64,000 nucleotides of DNA from Trochalopteron elliotii (Eukaryota; Chordata; Aves; Passeriformes; Leiothrichidae). Every line of letters begins with the position of its first letter. Position 1 is the stretch's first letter. The position numbers and the translations under genes are program-made. The notes below the pieces were generated by a model. That model had not been told where the DNA came from. It ran no database searches and worked only from the letters and a program-made list of their open reading frames with translations. The stretch lies in NCBI GenBank assembly GCA_024734555.1, contig JANPWX010000029.1:2547536-2611535 (forward strand), in the 5' to 3' direction. Of this stretch, positions 50,317 to 62,574 are shown piece by piece.

Positions 50317-51919
50317 CTGAGAGGAACAAACAAAGACATATTTAATGCTTCACAGATGTCTGTAGATATATCCCTGTGACATTCAGGGCTGCCACACAGA
50401 GAACCATGACCTTTGTTAAGCAAGGCACTCTCTGTCATCTCCCTCAGACTCCCACAGGTAACAGAGTTTAGCTTTGAAGGAAAAGGGACATGGAGGACTA
50501 TGTATAGTAAAAGTGATGCCTTGGGAAGGCTGACCTGAAACAGAGTGGACAGAGCTGGAGAATAAAGTAGGTATCTACTGAAAGGCCTTTAGGATACACC
50601 TTGGGCAGGACAGGGCCTGGCCAGGGATACACCCAAGGTGGACCCAAAATGGGCATAAAATGGACAAATGGTCACGAGGTCTCACACTTTTATAAGTTTT
50701 GGTCCATTTGCATATTGGGGTTTAATTGTCCAATTCCAGCTTCAGGTTGTGAGGTCCCATCCTTCTTGTTCCTCCCTTCAGTCCACCCCTGTTTGTGCTT
50801 TTGGGCCTGAAAGTTGTCCTTGGTCTCCAGCAGGAAAAGGATTTGTTTTGTTTCCCTGATCTGTGCAGAGCTGAGTGACACTGAATGTGAGCTCAGAACT
50901 GCACCCCTGGGCAGCACAGAATCTGAAATACATGAAAGCTCAAACTTAAAGCATCAAAAGCTTAGTATGCCTTAAAGAGTGTAATGCCAAAGGACAGTGT
51001 CAGAGCCCCTTCACCTTCTAATGCATGGGACAAGGAATTATTTACCTCATCTACTACACACAAACCTCGTTTGTGTGACTGAACCTCTGTCCTGCAATTC
51101 TGCTACACAAGACACACAACTGGAGATGTGGCCCATGTAACCACAAGGGCTCTGATTTCAGGTTCTTTTCCTACAAAAGTCTGCTGATCTTCAAAATGAA
51201 TGTGAAGGCCACTGTCTTGGCAGGCTTGGGATATAAAATTCTTTCTCTGATTGCCCATAGCTCCATTTTGCTATATAGAGTCTTTGTTGCATTTCTGGAT
51301 GTCTCTCATAAATTCTCATAAGTTTCTCATATTTTTTCTTAACTTCAGATCAATAATTTTTATGAGGTTTTAAACAGAATAAGTACAATAAATACATCAC
51401 TAACTCAAAAAAAGAAAATTCTGTTTGAAGGGGCTACTAATGCAAGAAAAGAATCAGAATCTTCAGTTGCTAAGCAATAAAAAATGTTTTCTCATACTCC
51501 AATTTCTTGAAGTTACATCAGTTTAGTAAGACCTGTTCCACCCAAGTAGCAGGAAATGCTGACATGGAACAAGCTCCTGATCACAGATTCACTCAAATGG
51601 TTAAAACCATTCCTTAAATAAAAACGACCAGGTGCAAAGGCAGAGGACTCCAGGGTAGACTGGAAAGGAAGAGCACAGCTTGTGCCTGGCCAGCATTGGA
51701 GGAAGACACATGGCTGGTGCACGGGGCCATGGCTCCTTTCTCATCCCCACAGCTGGTGTGAATGCTACAGAAATGAGAGTTGTGGTGCAACTCTGAAATA
51801 AAATTAGCCTTCCCATTTTCACACAGGGATGAAAGTAGGAGGTACCTTTAATTATCAGAGTCCCTTTTACAGCCTTTAAAAATCAGAAAGCTGAGCACCC
51901 CTGGGAGAGCCACACTTAC
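50317..51919 (-). other. SLIT3: SLIT3 intron after the D3 LRRNT exon
   Basis: 1.6 kb. The LTR-like block at about 50.6-50.9 kb fills about a fifth of it. Nothing else recognised. Confidence 0.87.
50590..50920 (+). mobile_element. LTR-like segment (tentative)
   Basis: The block runs from about CAGGGCCTGGCCAGGG to GGGCAGCACAGAATCTG and contains CACACTTTTATAAGTTTTGG (TATA-like), CCATTTGCATATTGGGG (octamer-like), and a pyrimidine-rich middle. Its composition differs from the flanks and resembles avian endogenous retrovirus LTRs. It lies 270-600 bp from exon 50242-50316, in the 1.6-kb intron upstream of it. The family is not assigned. Confidence 0.42.
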
Positions 51920-52070
51920 AGATCAGTGGTGTATTCAGGGAGGTGAGTGGGCAGCCGGGTGAGTTTTTGGTTGGAGCAGTCTACGATTGTCCCCTCGCAG
52001 CGACACTTCTCGGGACAGACAAGGTCCATGAAACACTTCCCAGTGAATTTACTTCTGTAATCCTCGGACC
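51920..52070 (-). CDS. SLIT3: SLIT3 internal exon 1 of 12 in window: D3 N-terminal cap (LRRNT)
   Basis: 151 bp. It opens with two bases that complete a split Gly codon, encodes 49 residues starting [20 protein letters not shown], and ends with CT of a split Leu codon. The acceptor is TTCATTGCAG and the donor GTAAGTGTGG. The cysteine pattern C-x3-C-x-C-x6-C (from CPEKCRC to VDC) is the N-terminal disulfide cap of a Slit LRR domain, and the residues match vertebrate SLIT3 D3 better than SLIT1 or SLIT2 as I know those families. SLIT3 is a secreted ligand of Robo receptors acting in axon guidance, vessel growth and organ development. The preceding exon, expected to end the D2 C-terminal cap, is not in the window. 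The miR-218-2 hairpin is about 4.2 kb upstream. Paralogue assignment is from recalled family sequences. Confidence 0.95.
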
Positions 52071-54212
52071 CTGCAATGAAAGGAAAATGTATTCCACCAA
52101 TCAGTTGTTGATAACTGCAGCAACCAGAGGTATAATGGAATCCATTCTCAGCATTGCCTCCTGTCATCCTCCAGCCCCTGCACACAGTTTTAATACTTGC
52201 CAAGGACTTGTGCTCAGCAATTTTTAAAATTACTCCCAAGACCTGTCCCTGGTTTTTCACTCTCCCCATAACAGACTTATTCCTTGTCTAACAAGCCTAC
52301 CTGTTAAGGTATTTTCCAGCAAAGTCACCTTTTTCCCATTTGGAATTTAGTCAAGCAGCAAGGAAAAGGCATCTCATGAAAGAATTCAAATGACGAAAAG
52401 ACTTTCAAAGATATTATTTAAAAGTACCAAATGTTCAGACCTCAACTATTAGAGCTGTTTTTCAGAGCAATCTTTTATTCGACAACCTTGTCAACTTTCC
52501 AACAATTAGACATCTTTATTAACTATGTTAAACAAACAGCAAAGGAAAGTAATAGCAGTTTAAATCATTTTCATTTTAATTAAGGAATGGGTAGAGCATA
52601 CTTAGTGAGAAGCACTCCCTGATGTACCATTACATCGTGATTGCCAGACCTCTTTGACTGGGTTTTTGACCCATTCTAATGAAATGCTTTTCCAATTAGA
52701 CTCAGTGAACTAATCTGTCCTTTTCAGGTTTGGTTTTTCTCGTTTAATAGCAGCAGGTTGGAAACTCGATCTCAGTGCTTCAAGGAACCAGGAGGATTAA
52801 TAAATGTGTATGTAAGCAAAGTGCTGCCAAACCCCCACCATGCAATTCCTGCCCACTCACTTTGTATTTCTTAATGGAAGCACCAGAACCATTGCAGGAA
52901 CCCTGTACAAGGCCCAGGGATGGTAATTACCAAGAAGCATTTTTCAAGTTTTCCAGATTTTTAAAAGTCAATTACAAGGCTTTCCAGAGAGAGGAGCTGA
53001 ACAAATGTTTTAAGAACCCAAAAACATCAACAAAAACTTAAACCCGAGCTGAAATTTGTTTACAGAGACTTGATGACATTCATCACCTGCTTCCCCTTCC
53101 CAGACTGATAAATACACCACTGCCCATTTTATGACCACATACTATTTTCTGGAGGAAAAAAGACATTTCCTAAATCCACTATTATTTAAATTTATGTTAT
53201 GCATTATCTCCACAGGGTGATGCAGTGAAAACATGCAATGCTACAGGCAATCTAACACCTTGATCCCACAGACACACTTTGGTTTAGTTTTGTAACTCCA
53301 AGCTGGATTATGAGAACATTGACACACAGATTTGTACCTTACCACTTCAGTGGTGCTAAACACTTTGCTGGTTTTTGTGCTTATTATAAATTGTACATCT
53401 AAAGTGCAACTTCACTGACAGCACAGCACTTAAAGTATTAGGACCAGGGGGCATTTTAAAGCATTATAAAAATACAGTCTAAGGTCCTCCCCACACCATC
53501 ATAATTTAAACTCTTATCCTTTTAAAACAAGCTAACATTTGATTTCCAGTCCTAGACATTCCAGGTTTGATAGTCAGAATGTTTGGGTGTTTATCATTCC
53601 TTGGAAACAATACCAAAGACAAAGAGTTATCAGAACCAGAGTTTATTAAAACTGCTACAATTACAGCACACATTGAATAACCAACCCACCAACAACCAGT
53701 GATCACAAAGCGTCTTGGAAATCCCCAACTTAACCCTTGAAGAAGCACTTCTAAGTTTCCTAGTAAAGCTTTGGTTGAAAAAAGTAATCACAAACAACGT
53801 GAAGGTACATAGTGTAAACTTTTATTAAGTAAAATTTTTAGTCTACTGATGGATACAAGATTCACCTTCCTATGGGTAAAAGGGGATGGGAGAGTGGAAT
53901 TCTTTATGAAGGAGAAAAAGCAGTGTATAACATTGGAGGGTGAAAAATCCCGTTTTGGTTTTCTCTCGAGCTTTCTGGCTGAACAAGTAAAGAATCTTAG
54001 CACACTCTGACTTGGTATCCCCTCTCCTGATGGTGAGGCACACAACCTTTCACACTGCAGCAGCTCTAAGAAGTTGATGCTGCCTGGGCATCTGTCCACA
54101 GCTACCACCACTGAACCAGGGAAAGGCCTCAGCTCAGTAGGAGAGGAAGGGAGCAAACATCACCTTCATACTTTTTGTTCTTCTCTCTCTTTCTCTTTTC
54201 TGTCTCCTTTTA

Positions 54213-54231
54213 TTTTTTTTTTTTTTTTTTT
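54213..54231. repeat. T19 run within a pyrimidine-rich tract
   Basis: Nineteen T on the plus strand, preceded from about 54178 by a TTCTCTCTCTTTCTCTTTTC-type pyrimidine tract. On the SLIT3 sense strand it is a purine-rich A tract. Low complexity, a likely length-variable site. Confidence 0.9.
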
Positions 54232-56060
54232 GAGTTTAAAGAAGAGTTTCTCAGGTAATCACTGAGTCAAAAGTAATCAGCAGCCTGTTATGTGCTCACC
54301 AAGTACTCCGTCATCTCTTAGCCTGAGAGACAGCAGGAATCACCTGCCAAAGACCAGATAAAATTTACTATTTGACCTGAGCCTTGAGATCACTTGGACA
54401 GGTGGCTGCTCTATTAAGATATTCCCTTCTGGGATAGCAATATGAAATTCAGCCATCTGCTTGCAGAACTGTTTAAGCACATATATCCATTCCTCCTGAC
54501 TGCCAGGCTCTAAGAGAACACAACAGGACACAGGAAGCACAGTTCACCACCACAGGCATGGAATACTTCTTGCACACCCTAAAATCATCCGTGGAAAGCC
54601 ACAGAGAAGAGATGCAGGACAGAACCTGACCTGGGAGTCTCCAGCAATTCCCCAAATTAGGAATAATTAAAGTTTGCTGTAAAACAAGCAGCCAAGGCAA
54701 CAGCAAGGCCTGTGTATAACTGAGGGCAGCTGTGGTTATTTGATTTGTTAGTTACTCTGATAACATTTTTATTTCACAACCAATGTGACCCCACTATCAG
54801 GTACTGTGATTACTTATTATCATAAAACAAACATAAAACATTCTACAGAACACTGAGATAAAGGAACATCACATTTCCAAGTGCTCAAACATTATGTGTG
54901 CATTTCTGATACCCACATGGAGAATTAGGCAACAGAGGGAAATATCTTTTTGTTCTATTTTTCTTTTAAACCATTGTTTAGAAAACCTGATTTCAGTTAT
55001 TAAAACTTAGCTTTCTCTGAAGAACTTAAAAGGAGTTCTGGAGGATCTGTTGTGCTACAAATCAGGCTGTCTCAACAGGGCTTGAAAAGTGACCTGATAT
55101 ATTCATTCAAGAAAATGATCCAGCTGCATTTGAATTTGGCACCAAAACTATGACCATTGAGATCAGCTGGTCTAAAACCTGAACGAAAAACTCAGGAATC
55201 TCAGAAGTTCTTCATACAAACAAGAGATCACAATTCTCATAGGGAATAAAAAAGAATTTTTTGGTCATAATTTCACATTGTTAGCGTTAATTTTTATCAG
55301 TAACTACAGATAAAATCTAAGAATCCTGAATGTCCTTCTTTTGATAGCTCCACAATAGATAAATAGTGATAAATTTGCAAGACAAGGAAATATTTCAGTG
55401 TAAGAAAACTTCTGGATGAGACTCTCAAAGTCCTTTACGAATAGGTGTCATTATCTCTCTATAGAGGGGGACTTAGGCAGAAGTATTTTGAAGATCTTAC
55501 CTAAGCTGTCAAAGCTAAAATGGCCCATTTGGATTTGCTGACTCAGCTTTGCTCTATGGAATAATTATTGACTAGTGGTGTTTCCAAACAGGCCATGTTA
55601 GCCATGGCATTTTCTAGAGATGAAAGACAATGCTTTGCAGACTCTTCTTAAGTTTTTTTGCATTTTATTTGTTTGCAATGCCAGTACATTGAGAGCAGGC
55701 CTGAGGCTACACAGACTGGCAGGTGTCTTGTTGCAGAAATGGCATCCAAAGTGTATCTCAGGTAGAAGGGCCTCACTGGACAGCTCAAAAAGACAGAAGC
55801 AGCTTACATTATACACAAGGTAAGGAGACAAAAGTGGTTTTTCATCTCTGTAAGTGTGGCCAGAATCACCCTTGAATATTATCAACCAACAGAATGCCTG
55901 ACTCCTTCACTCTGAGAGCAATTAAACAGATTAATTACTTAGAAATGGTTATTGTGCATGCAAGCCCTGTGGAAAGTCTGTGCAAACATCACTGTGGCTC
56001 CCTGGCAGTGCCTGGGAGCCTGGTTAGCAACACTTCACCTGTTCCACCGTCCCTGTGCAG

Positions 56061-56236
56061 AAAGGGAAAGGGAAAGGGAAAGGGAAAGGGAAAGGGAAAG
56101 GGAAAGGGAAAGGGAAAGGGAAAGGGAAAGGGAAAGAGAAAGGGAAAGGGAAAGGGAAAGGGAAAGGGAAAGGGAAAGGGAAAGGGAAAGGGAAAGGGAA
56201 AGGGAAAGGGAAAGGGAAAGGGAAAGGGAAAGGGAA
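56061..56236 (+). repeat. (GGGAAA)n hexanucleotide array
   Basis: About 176 bp of near-perfect AAAGGG/GGGAAA repeat, roughly 29 units, with one visible interruption (AGAGAA instead of GGGAAA) near 56131-56140. On the SLIT3 sense strand it is a pure pyrimidine (TTTCCC)n tract. It lies 65-70 nt downstream of the miR-218-2 hairpin in the transcript. Because six is a multiple of three it is open in several frames on both strands, giving apparent KG, RE, FP and SL dipeptide proteins that are not genes. Confidence 0.98.
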
Positions 56237-56311
56237 TCTCTCACCTTTCGATGCTTCTGCCCCAGCAGAAGTATCCAGGCATGCCATGCTGCAGGGAGTA
56301 TGCAGCCTTCC

Positions 56312-56332
56312 ATGGTGCTTGACAGAACCATG
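56312..56332 (-). ncRNA. miR-218-2-3p arm (star strand)
   Basis: The 3' arm of the hairpin, beginning CATGGTTCTGTCAAGCACC on the minus strand. The first 19 bases agree with the miR-218-2-3p I know from mammals. The following bases are AT rather than the mammalian CG, at the 3' end where trimming varies. The exact mature 3' end cannot be read from sequence. Confidence 0.85.
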
Positions 56333-56353
56333 TTCCATTTGTATTGTTCTACC

Positions 56354-56374
56354 ACATGGTTAGATCAAGCACAA
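56354..56374 (-). ncRNA. mature miR-218-5p
   Basis: 21 nt on the 5' arm of the hairpin, starting TTGTGCTTGATC on the minus strand and ending CATGT. The seed at positions 2-8 is TGTGCTT. The identity cannot separate locus 1 from locus 2; the 3p arm and the SLIT3 context assign it to locus 2. Confidence 0.97.
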
Positions 56375-59300
56375 AGGAAAACCCCATGGACAGCCAGAGT
56401 CAGAGTTAGGCAGCGCCAGAGAGAGAGGAGCGTTGAGAGGAAGCAGCATGGAGAAGCACAAGCTGAAGGTTCACGAGAGCTGCTCTCCACTCCACCCATG
56501 CAAAAAGGTGCTGGATACAAGAGGTCATCCTTCATGCTACTGCAGGAGCACCCTGGAGCACAATTGGGGTTAGTGAACACGAACAGAGCCTGAGTTCAGA
56601 GACAGAGCTGACACGACAGAAAACACTACCAGAGGAGTGCTCACTGCTCCTCCCAGGGAGCATGTGCAGCCCCCACCACACACTGAATGCCCAATCTATG
56701 CTGCTTTTTATTACTTACTCTCTCCTAGTGTCTCCTTTCAGTAAAAATGCCATTTAGGTTTGCTCCATTTATTTAAATGCAACCTTAGAAATACTGCAGC
56801 CTGTGTTAATAACAGCAGATTCTGAGTTGATGGCCAGGCTGTGGCCTTAAATGCTCCCCGAGTGCCCTTTGAGCCTGATTTCAGCTCCCAGAGGCCCTTC
56901 ATGCTGGTGGCACTTACACTGACAATCTGTAATTGCCACTGCTGTTCTTTTCTTTTTTTTTGGTTTCCTCTGCACTTTCCAGCAGAGAAGCACACACATG
57001 CTACCACAGACACAGACAGCATTTTGTTATTCTGTTTCTGAGCATATTTGTTGGGTTTTGTACATCTTTTGCTGATGGAAGCTGAGCATTCTCTATTTCC
57101 GACATCCTGAATTATTTCAAACAGCTTTGCTCTTGTAACTCATTCCTGCAACTTTGACATATAAAGCAGGGCATTCAGTTCAGGCTTGACTGCTCCCACT
57201 GGAATAAAGCTCTCACTGACTCCACTGTCTGCAGAGCTGTGCCAGTGGACAGTGATTTTGAAAGTCACATCTCAAACGTTCTTGCAGGATTCCCAGATGA
57301 GAGAGGAAGTGCCTGTCCTCTGCAACTGCTCACTGTGTTTTGCTGGACTTCAGTGAAGGTCAGTGCTTGTGCTTTTCAATAAAAATCACTTCCCTTAGTA
57401 AGGGGTTTGCAGTGCCCAAAGAACAAAGTCAGCACCAAGCAGATTATTCATTACCTCCATGGAGAACAAGGCTTGAGCAGAGATGACAGACAGATAATAC
57501 AGCAGGGGTCTGTGCTTCACCATTTTGCCATGACCCAGCACTGTTATGCAGAAAACCAAACACTGAGTTACCTGGGAACTTCAGGACACAAGTACAGTGT
57601 TAACTTAGCCACACACACTCTGGGTTTGGTTCAGCAATTAAAGTAAGGCAACTTGATTTTGTCTATCTTTGCAATCTAAGAAATAAACTGAAGCTGTTTT
57701 TTAGGGGAGCCTAACACAAATCTTCAACCTCCACAAGCTGCCAAACTAGCCAGAGTCTGAATTGATAAAAACACTAGATTATTAATTTTCTTCTGTGACT
57801 CATGCAATGTGGCACAAAACCATACTAATTTTCTCGCCTGATTAATTCAAAGTATGCATAACCCTGGAATCCACACCTCATTTACTTAGAAATTATATCT
57901 ATAACTAGCATTCCTGCCAATAATTTTGTACAACTCCTGTGAAGAAGGATGTAGAATCCTATATTCTTATTCCTACACTGCTTTAATAAAGCAGAAATTC
58001 TGGCCTGGGCTCTTCAAACAAATTAATCCACAGTACTCTGTTAAACAATGAAAAGTAACAGTTCATATCTTTCAAAGACTTTTATATTATATACTGATTT
58101 ACAGTATTAAGTGGGATATCCGTAATAAACTCAGTAATTTCAGTGTCAATGAACTCTTTCAGTTCTACTAGGAACAAATGCAATCTGAGCTCTGCAAACA
58201 CCTTCCTGAAAAACCCACGAGAATATTTTGAACAAGTCCCTATTCCTTTGCTGCACTAATTAAACACCACTTACAATAACTACCTAAACTAATCATCAAC
58301 TGCAATGAATGAGAGGTACCAGCACACAAAGAAATCTGTCAAAATCCTAATTTATATGTCCCTAGAATACAGGAGAGCAGAAATACCAGGAGAGCACACT
58401 ATTTTTAAAATTACATTAAAAAAATCCATAAGCCTTTGGATGCGTGTAAGATCATCCTGCACAAATGTTTGCAAAGATGAAGTTGAAAAATGAAATACAT
58501 CTCCAGCTCTTTGCCAGTGTCCATGAGAACCCCTCCCTTTAGACACTTTACACACAGGCAGCATTGTATAGTTTGCTCTTGGTGTTTGTCTACTTCTTGT
58601 ACTCCATGTTCTGTTAATCAGTCACTGAACCTGCAGTTTGTAAAGAATTTGTACACAGGACCCTATGTATAACTGTCCCATCAGGCTGCAACACCTCAGG
58701 AGACTTGGATATTCTGCAGCCTCAGAATAGTCAGATGAAAAGATTTCTAGTCCAACTCCAGCACCAACATCCTTGCACTGGTTTTAGCTGACAAGCTTTC
58801 TTCATGCCAGCACCTCCCTGGTTATTTTCTGTATCCCATTCAAGTGACCATGACACACACAAAAAGTTCTGCCTTGGCACCTCTGGTACTGCTCAGCTTA
58901 ACCTCAACACATGGAATTCCAACCTGAGAGGAGAGAGAAAACTTCGTCCCACCGTAATTTTTGAGGTTAAAAGAGCAATCAATCACTCAGCTTTCTGATA
59001 TAGTTAATTAAGAGGACAATTCAGATCTCAAGGGAGGAATCTACACAGCCCTGTACTCTGCCCACATGGGGAATCCAGGATAACTGTGATATTTGGATCC
59101 TGAGTGACATGGATGCCTCTGTGACTCAACATTCATCCTCCCTCTTCCCAGTGCCTCTTTACTATAATTGCAAATAAGGATGTTGGTGGGTAACAAAGCT
59201 GTTCAGATATTTTGCTTTTTTGAAGACTACTTCAACTTCAAAAATAAAATGAGGCAGAGCCTAAAATAAACTTTCTAACTGAAACACGTCAGTTTACTTT

Positions 59301-62300
59301 CTTATTAAGCACCACAGTCTCTGCCAAACAGACCCACCTGTTTCATGCTAAGTCTGTGCTTCCTTGAGTGAAATGGTTTCTATTCTCTCCCCCCACTGCA
59401 GAGCCAGAACCCTTGAGCATCGTGTCTTTCACAGGCTAGTGAAGGCTCAGAGTAACTGACACAAATTTTAACATAAAGGTCTGAACTGCTATCAAAGATG
59501 TGCAGAAAAGGGAGGGCTATAATCATTATCCAGTACAGTCAAATTAATTTAACAACAGCAACACTTGCACAGTACAAGGGAAGCCAGCTCCATTACTATT
59601 AGTCATAGCAGTTGTATTGTGTTCTCTAATGACTTCAGCTTCAGGAAGAATTCATGCAAACCAAAGCCCAAATACACTCAGTTTCAGTGTACCATGAAAA
59701 ATTCATATTCATAATTACAAATTCAGTGTAGGATTTAATTTGCAGGTGATTTATTGGTGTTAAACAGCCTTCCATTCAGACAAGAATAATTCTTACACAC
59801 CACAGACATATCTTCAGTTTTGGTATATTCAGAGGGTTTCTGAAGGTAGTTCTGCCCAATCTTTGTGTCTTTCAGGGGGGAAAAAAAGAGGTACAACACA
59901 CAGAATTTAAATGAATAAAACAAAACCAAACCAAACCACAGACAGAAATCTGAATGCAGCTTCTCAAATCATAAGCAGTGTTTCCTATCCCTTTCCCTCA
60001 GAGCAGGGCAAAGCTGTGGTGAGGAGAGTGCTGGAGCTTGGCCTCAGATGAGATTTCCCACTAACATGAGCAGGTCTGGAGCAGCCAGGGCAAACCCAGG
60101 GGCTGTCAGGCCTTGGAGGTTGCTCAGGAGCTGCTGGAGCCCCACATACCACGGGCAGGATCAGCACAGCCCCAAAAACGTGTTCCTGTAGCACTGCAAC
60201 AAGACAGACAGGAGCAGGGGGATACCTGGGCTTTCCACCAAACAGAAAATGCTAAGGGCAGGAGCAGGAGTCCATGCTCTGTAAATGACTATTTGCTTAT
60301 TAAAAATGAAAGGAATGTGCAAAGTTGTCATCAGAGTGATTGGTAAATTATGGGAACAACTGGCGAGTGTTTCAATCAGATAAATTATGTAAGATCTGGT
60401 TAAAATTCACCTGCCTTTCATGACTTCTAAACACTAGTTGGGGAATAGCAAGGCATTGCAGCTTTCAGTTTGAGAGCTCAAAACCCTTAAATAGTGTTTA
60501 CACACCACTAGGAGCAGAGACAGGGATAACACAAGGAGTCCAAGGGACAGGAAATGTGTGAACTGCCACAGAGAGGGGACAAAAAGTCCTGACATGCAGC
60601 CTGTGCTCCCCTGACTCCATCCACGGCAGTTCTGGGCTTCTAAAGGTGCAACAATGCAGAGAGGACAGAAGGAAATTTCAGGTGATTACAAGAAACAGCA
60701 ACTCTGTTCCAAAGCAGACAGGTAACCCGAGGAAGTAGAGTGTGTATGGAGACAGAGACTGGAAAAGACACAGAAAGAATTAGGAGGAAAGCTGCAATTA
60801 GTGAGAAGAGGTTTTATCAATTGCCTTAAAAATGATGAGTGAACAAAAAGCAGCTACATTACCATCTAATAATTGGGGATGACATGAGAGAAATCACACT
60901 AGCCCATTTTTGGGCCCAAATGTACCTCAAAGGCTGACTTTGCTCTGGGTTGGGTTAACAAGAAGTAGTGTCCAAAAAGGAGAGAATAATGCTGGCAGAT
61001 GGTTCATTTTCCTCCTCCTGTTCTCCCCTGTCCTTTTGAGTGTATAGAAGTGTCTGGAACTGAAGTAACTAATTAAAGGCAGTTAGACACAACGTATGCA
61101 GGAGGAAGCAATAAGACAGGTTCACTTCAGAGTATTTCACATAGCAATCTTCTTTATAAAAGTCTTATTTCTAAGAATTAGAAGATAAAGAGCTTTTGTG
61201 ATGTGATGTTTGTAGAAACACATTGCTTTGATCATTATCAGAGATAGTTTGTGTCAGTACAGCAGGTGGAACTTTCATCGCTTTTAAAATGCACAATATA
61301 CTGAAACATGCAAACATATCACAGGGAGAAATAGATATACAGCTGAATGCAAGGGCAATTCTTTCCAAAAGCTATTTCAGACACAGTGTCACACAGCAAT
61401 CAAGGAACCTGCCAAGTCTTGAAGTGACAATAAGCTACCACAGAGACAACACAATCTGCTCACAGATTCATTTCCCTTACTCCTAAAGCCCAGTGCTGCC
61501 TTAGAAAACAAAACTGCTCTGTAGTGAACTTAATCAAATGCTTCTGGGCAGGATATCTGTGCTGATCTTTTTTTCCCCCTTATTCATATTAAGAATGGGA
61601 GCCTCCAGTGACCTAAGGCTGCCAAGCATCATTGGATCTTTAGGTGGTCAGAGTGGGCAGATGCAGCCAAAAAGAAAATGATCATCAGAATTTCACTGTG
61701 GCCACTGAAAATGACAGTATTTCCCTTTTCTAAACAGAAGAGAGAGAGAATTAGTCACAGCCTGTATTTCTCTTTCAAGAAAACATCTCAGGTTTTTTAG
61801 TCTCAGATTGTATAGCTGTGGGGAGACAGCTGGGCAAAGGGGAGATTTGTTATTATTGTGCTGCACTGCATCAGACAGAAAGCAAAAAATCACAGGAAAT
61901 AGTATCCATTGCAATCTGAAGTTTAAACATATTTGATGGTATATTCAAAAGCTTTGCCGGTCTCACAGCCCTGGGCAAAAATATGTCCTGTTCCCTGCTG
62001 TTCCTTCATTTCATGCTATAATGCTTCCAATTCTCCTTTTAAAAAGAATTATGTACATTATCTACCTGTTGCACAGAAGCTCCTTCCTATGGCCACTCAT
62101 AACCTTTTGCAGATGTTGCTCCATTGTTATCAGTAAAAGCTCGAGTCATTAGGTTCTGGGAGGAAATAGCATCTGGGCAAAGTGCCTCAATTGAAAGAAC
62201 TGATCAATTGAAAAAAAGAAGGTAAGTACTTCTGGCTAGATGCTATCTGACAGGATGGTGGGGACCTGCAATGAAAACTGAAGGAAACAGTGTGCAGAAT

Positions 62301-62574
62301 GAACTTTTGTAGATCTGTCTTCACAGTTTCATTTATTTATCAAATACAGTTCTATTTAGCCCATCTGTTCCTGTGTCCTCTTGACATTACCTTCTTGCTG
62401 CTCCTCTGCCACTTCAGACTGATGAAACTTCAAACATCTCAGCTTTTCTCCTGTTCCTGCTATCCACTCCTCTCTCCTATCCTTAGAGAAAAAGCACTTC
62501 CCTTTCTTCCCTTAATGTACTGAACAGTCACATCATTTTCTCAGAACAGGTCCTTTCTGACAGTCTCCTTTATG

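Larger units (their letters stand above)
56300..56392 (-). ncRNA. MIR218-2: miR-218-2 precursor hairpin in a SLIT3 intron
   Basis: On the minus strand both arms of miR-218-2 are present. The 5p arm is identical over 21 nt to vertebrate miR-218-5p as I know it (seed TGTGCTT), and the 3p arm begins CATGGTTCTGTCAAGCACC. They fold into a long hairpin whose core spans 56308-56379. The paired blocks include TTCC/GGAA, GTGCTTGA/TCAAGCAC and AACCATGT/ACATGGTT, with a terminal loop between GTGGTAGAA and TGGAAC. Position and strand agree with the known location of mir-218-2 in a SLIT3 intron, while the SLIT2 intron carries mir-218-1. Processing from the SLIT3 primary transcript or from a separate intronic promoter are both possible. 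miR-218 is known to repress ROBO1 and ROBO2 and is enriched in motor neurons. Confidence 0.97.

Noticed and set aside
55894..56593. Long open frames of 100-213 codons across the hexamer array on both strands
   Set aside because: They are produced entirely by the (GGGAAA)n repeat and have no start context, splice structure or protein similarity.
58715..58800. Possible further CR1 remnant (TTTCTAGTCCAACTCC)
   Set aside because: Only about 20 bases look CR1-like, with no flanking support.
58836..58873. Minus-strand similarity to the missing D2 C-terminal-cap exon (CAGAAC...TTTTGTGTGTG...CACTTGAA)
   Set aside because: The cysteine codons do not fall in frame, similarity ends after about 35 bases, and no splice sites bound it. 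Judged coincidental.
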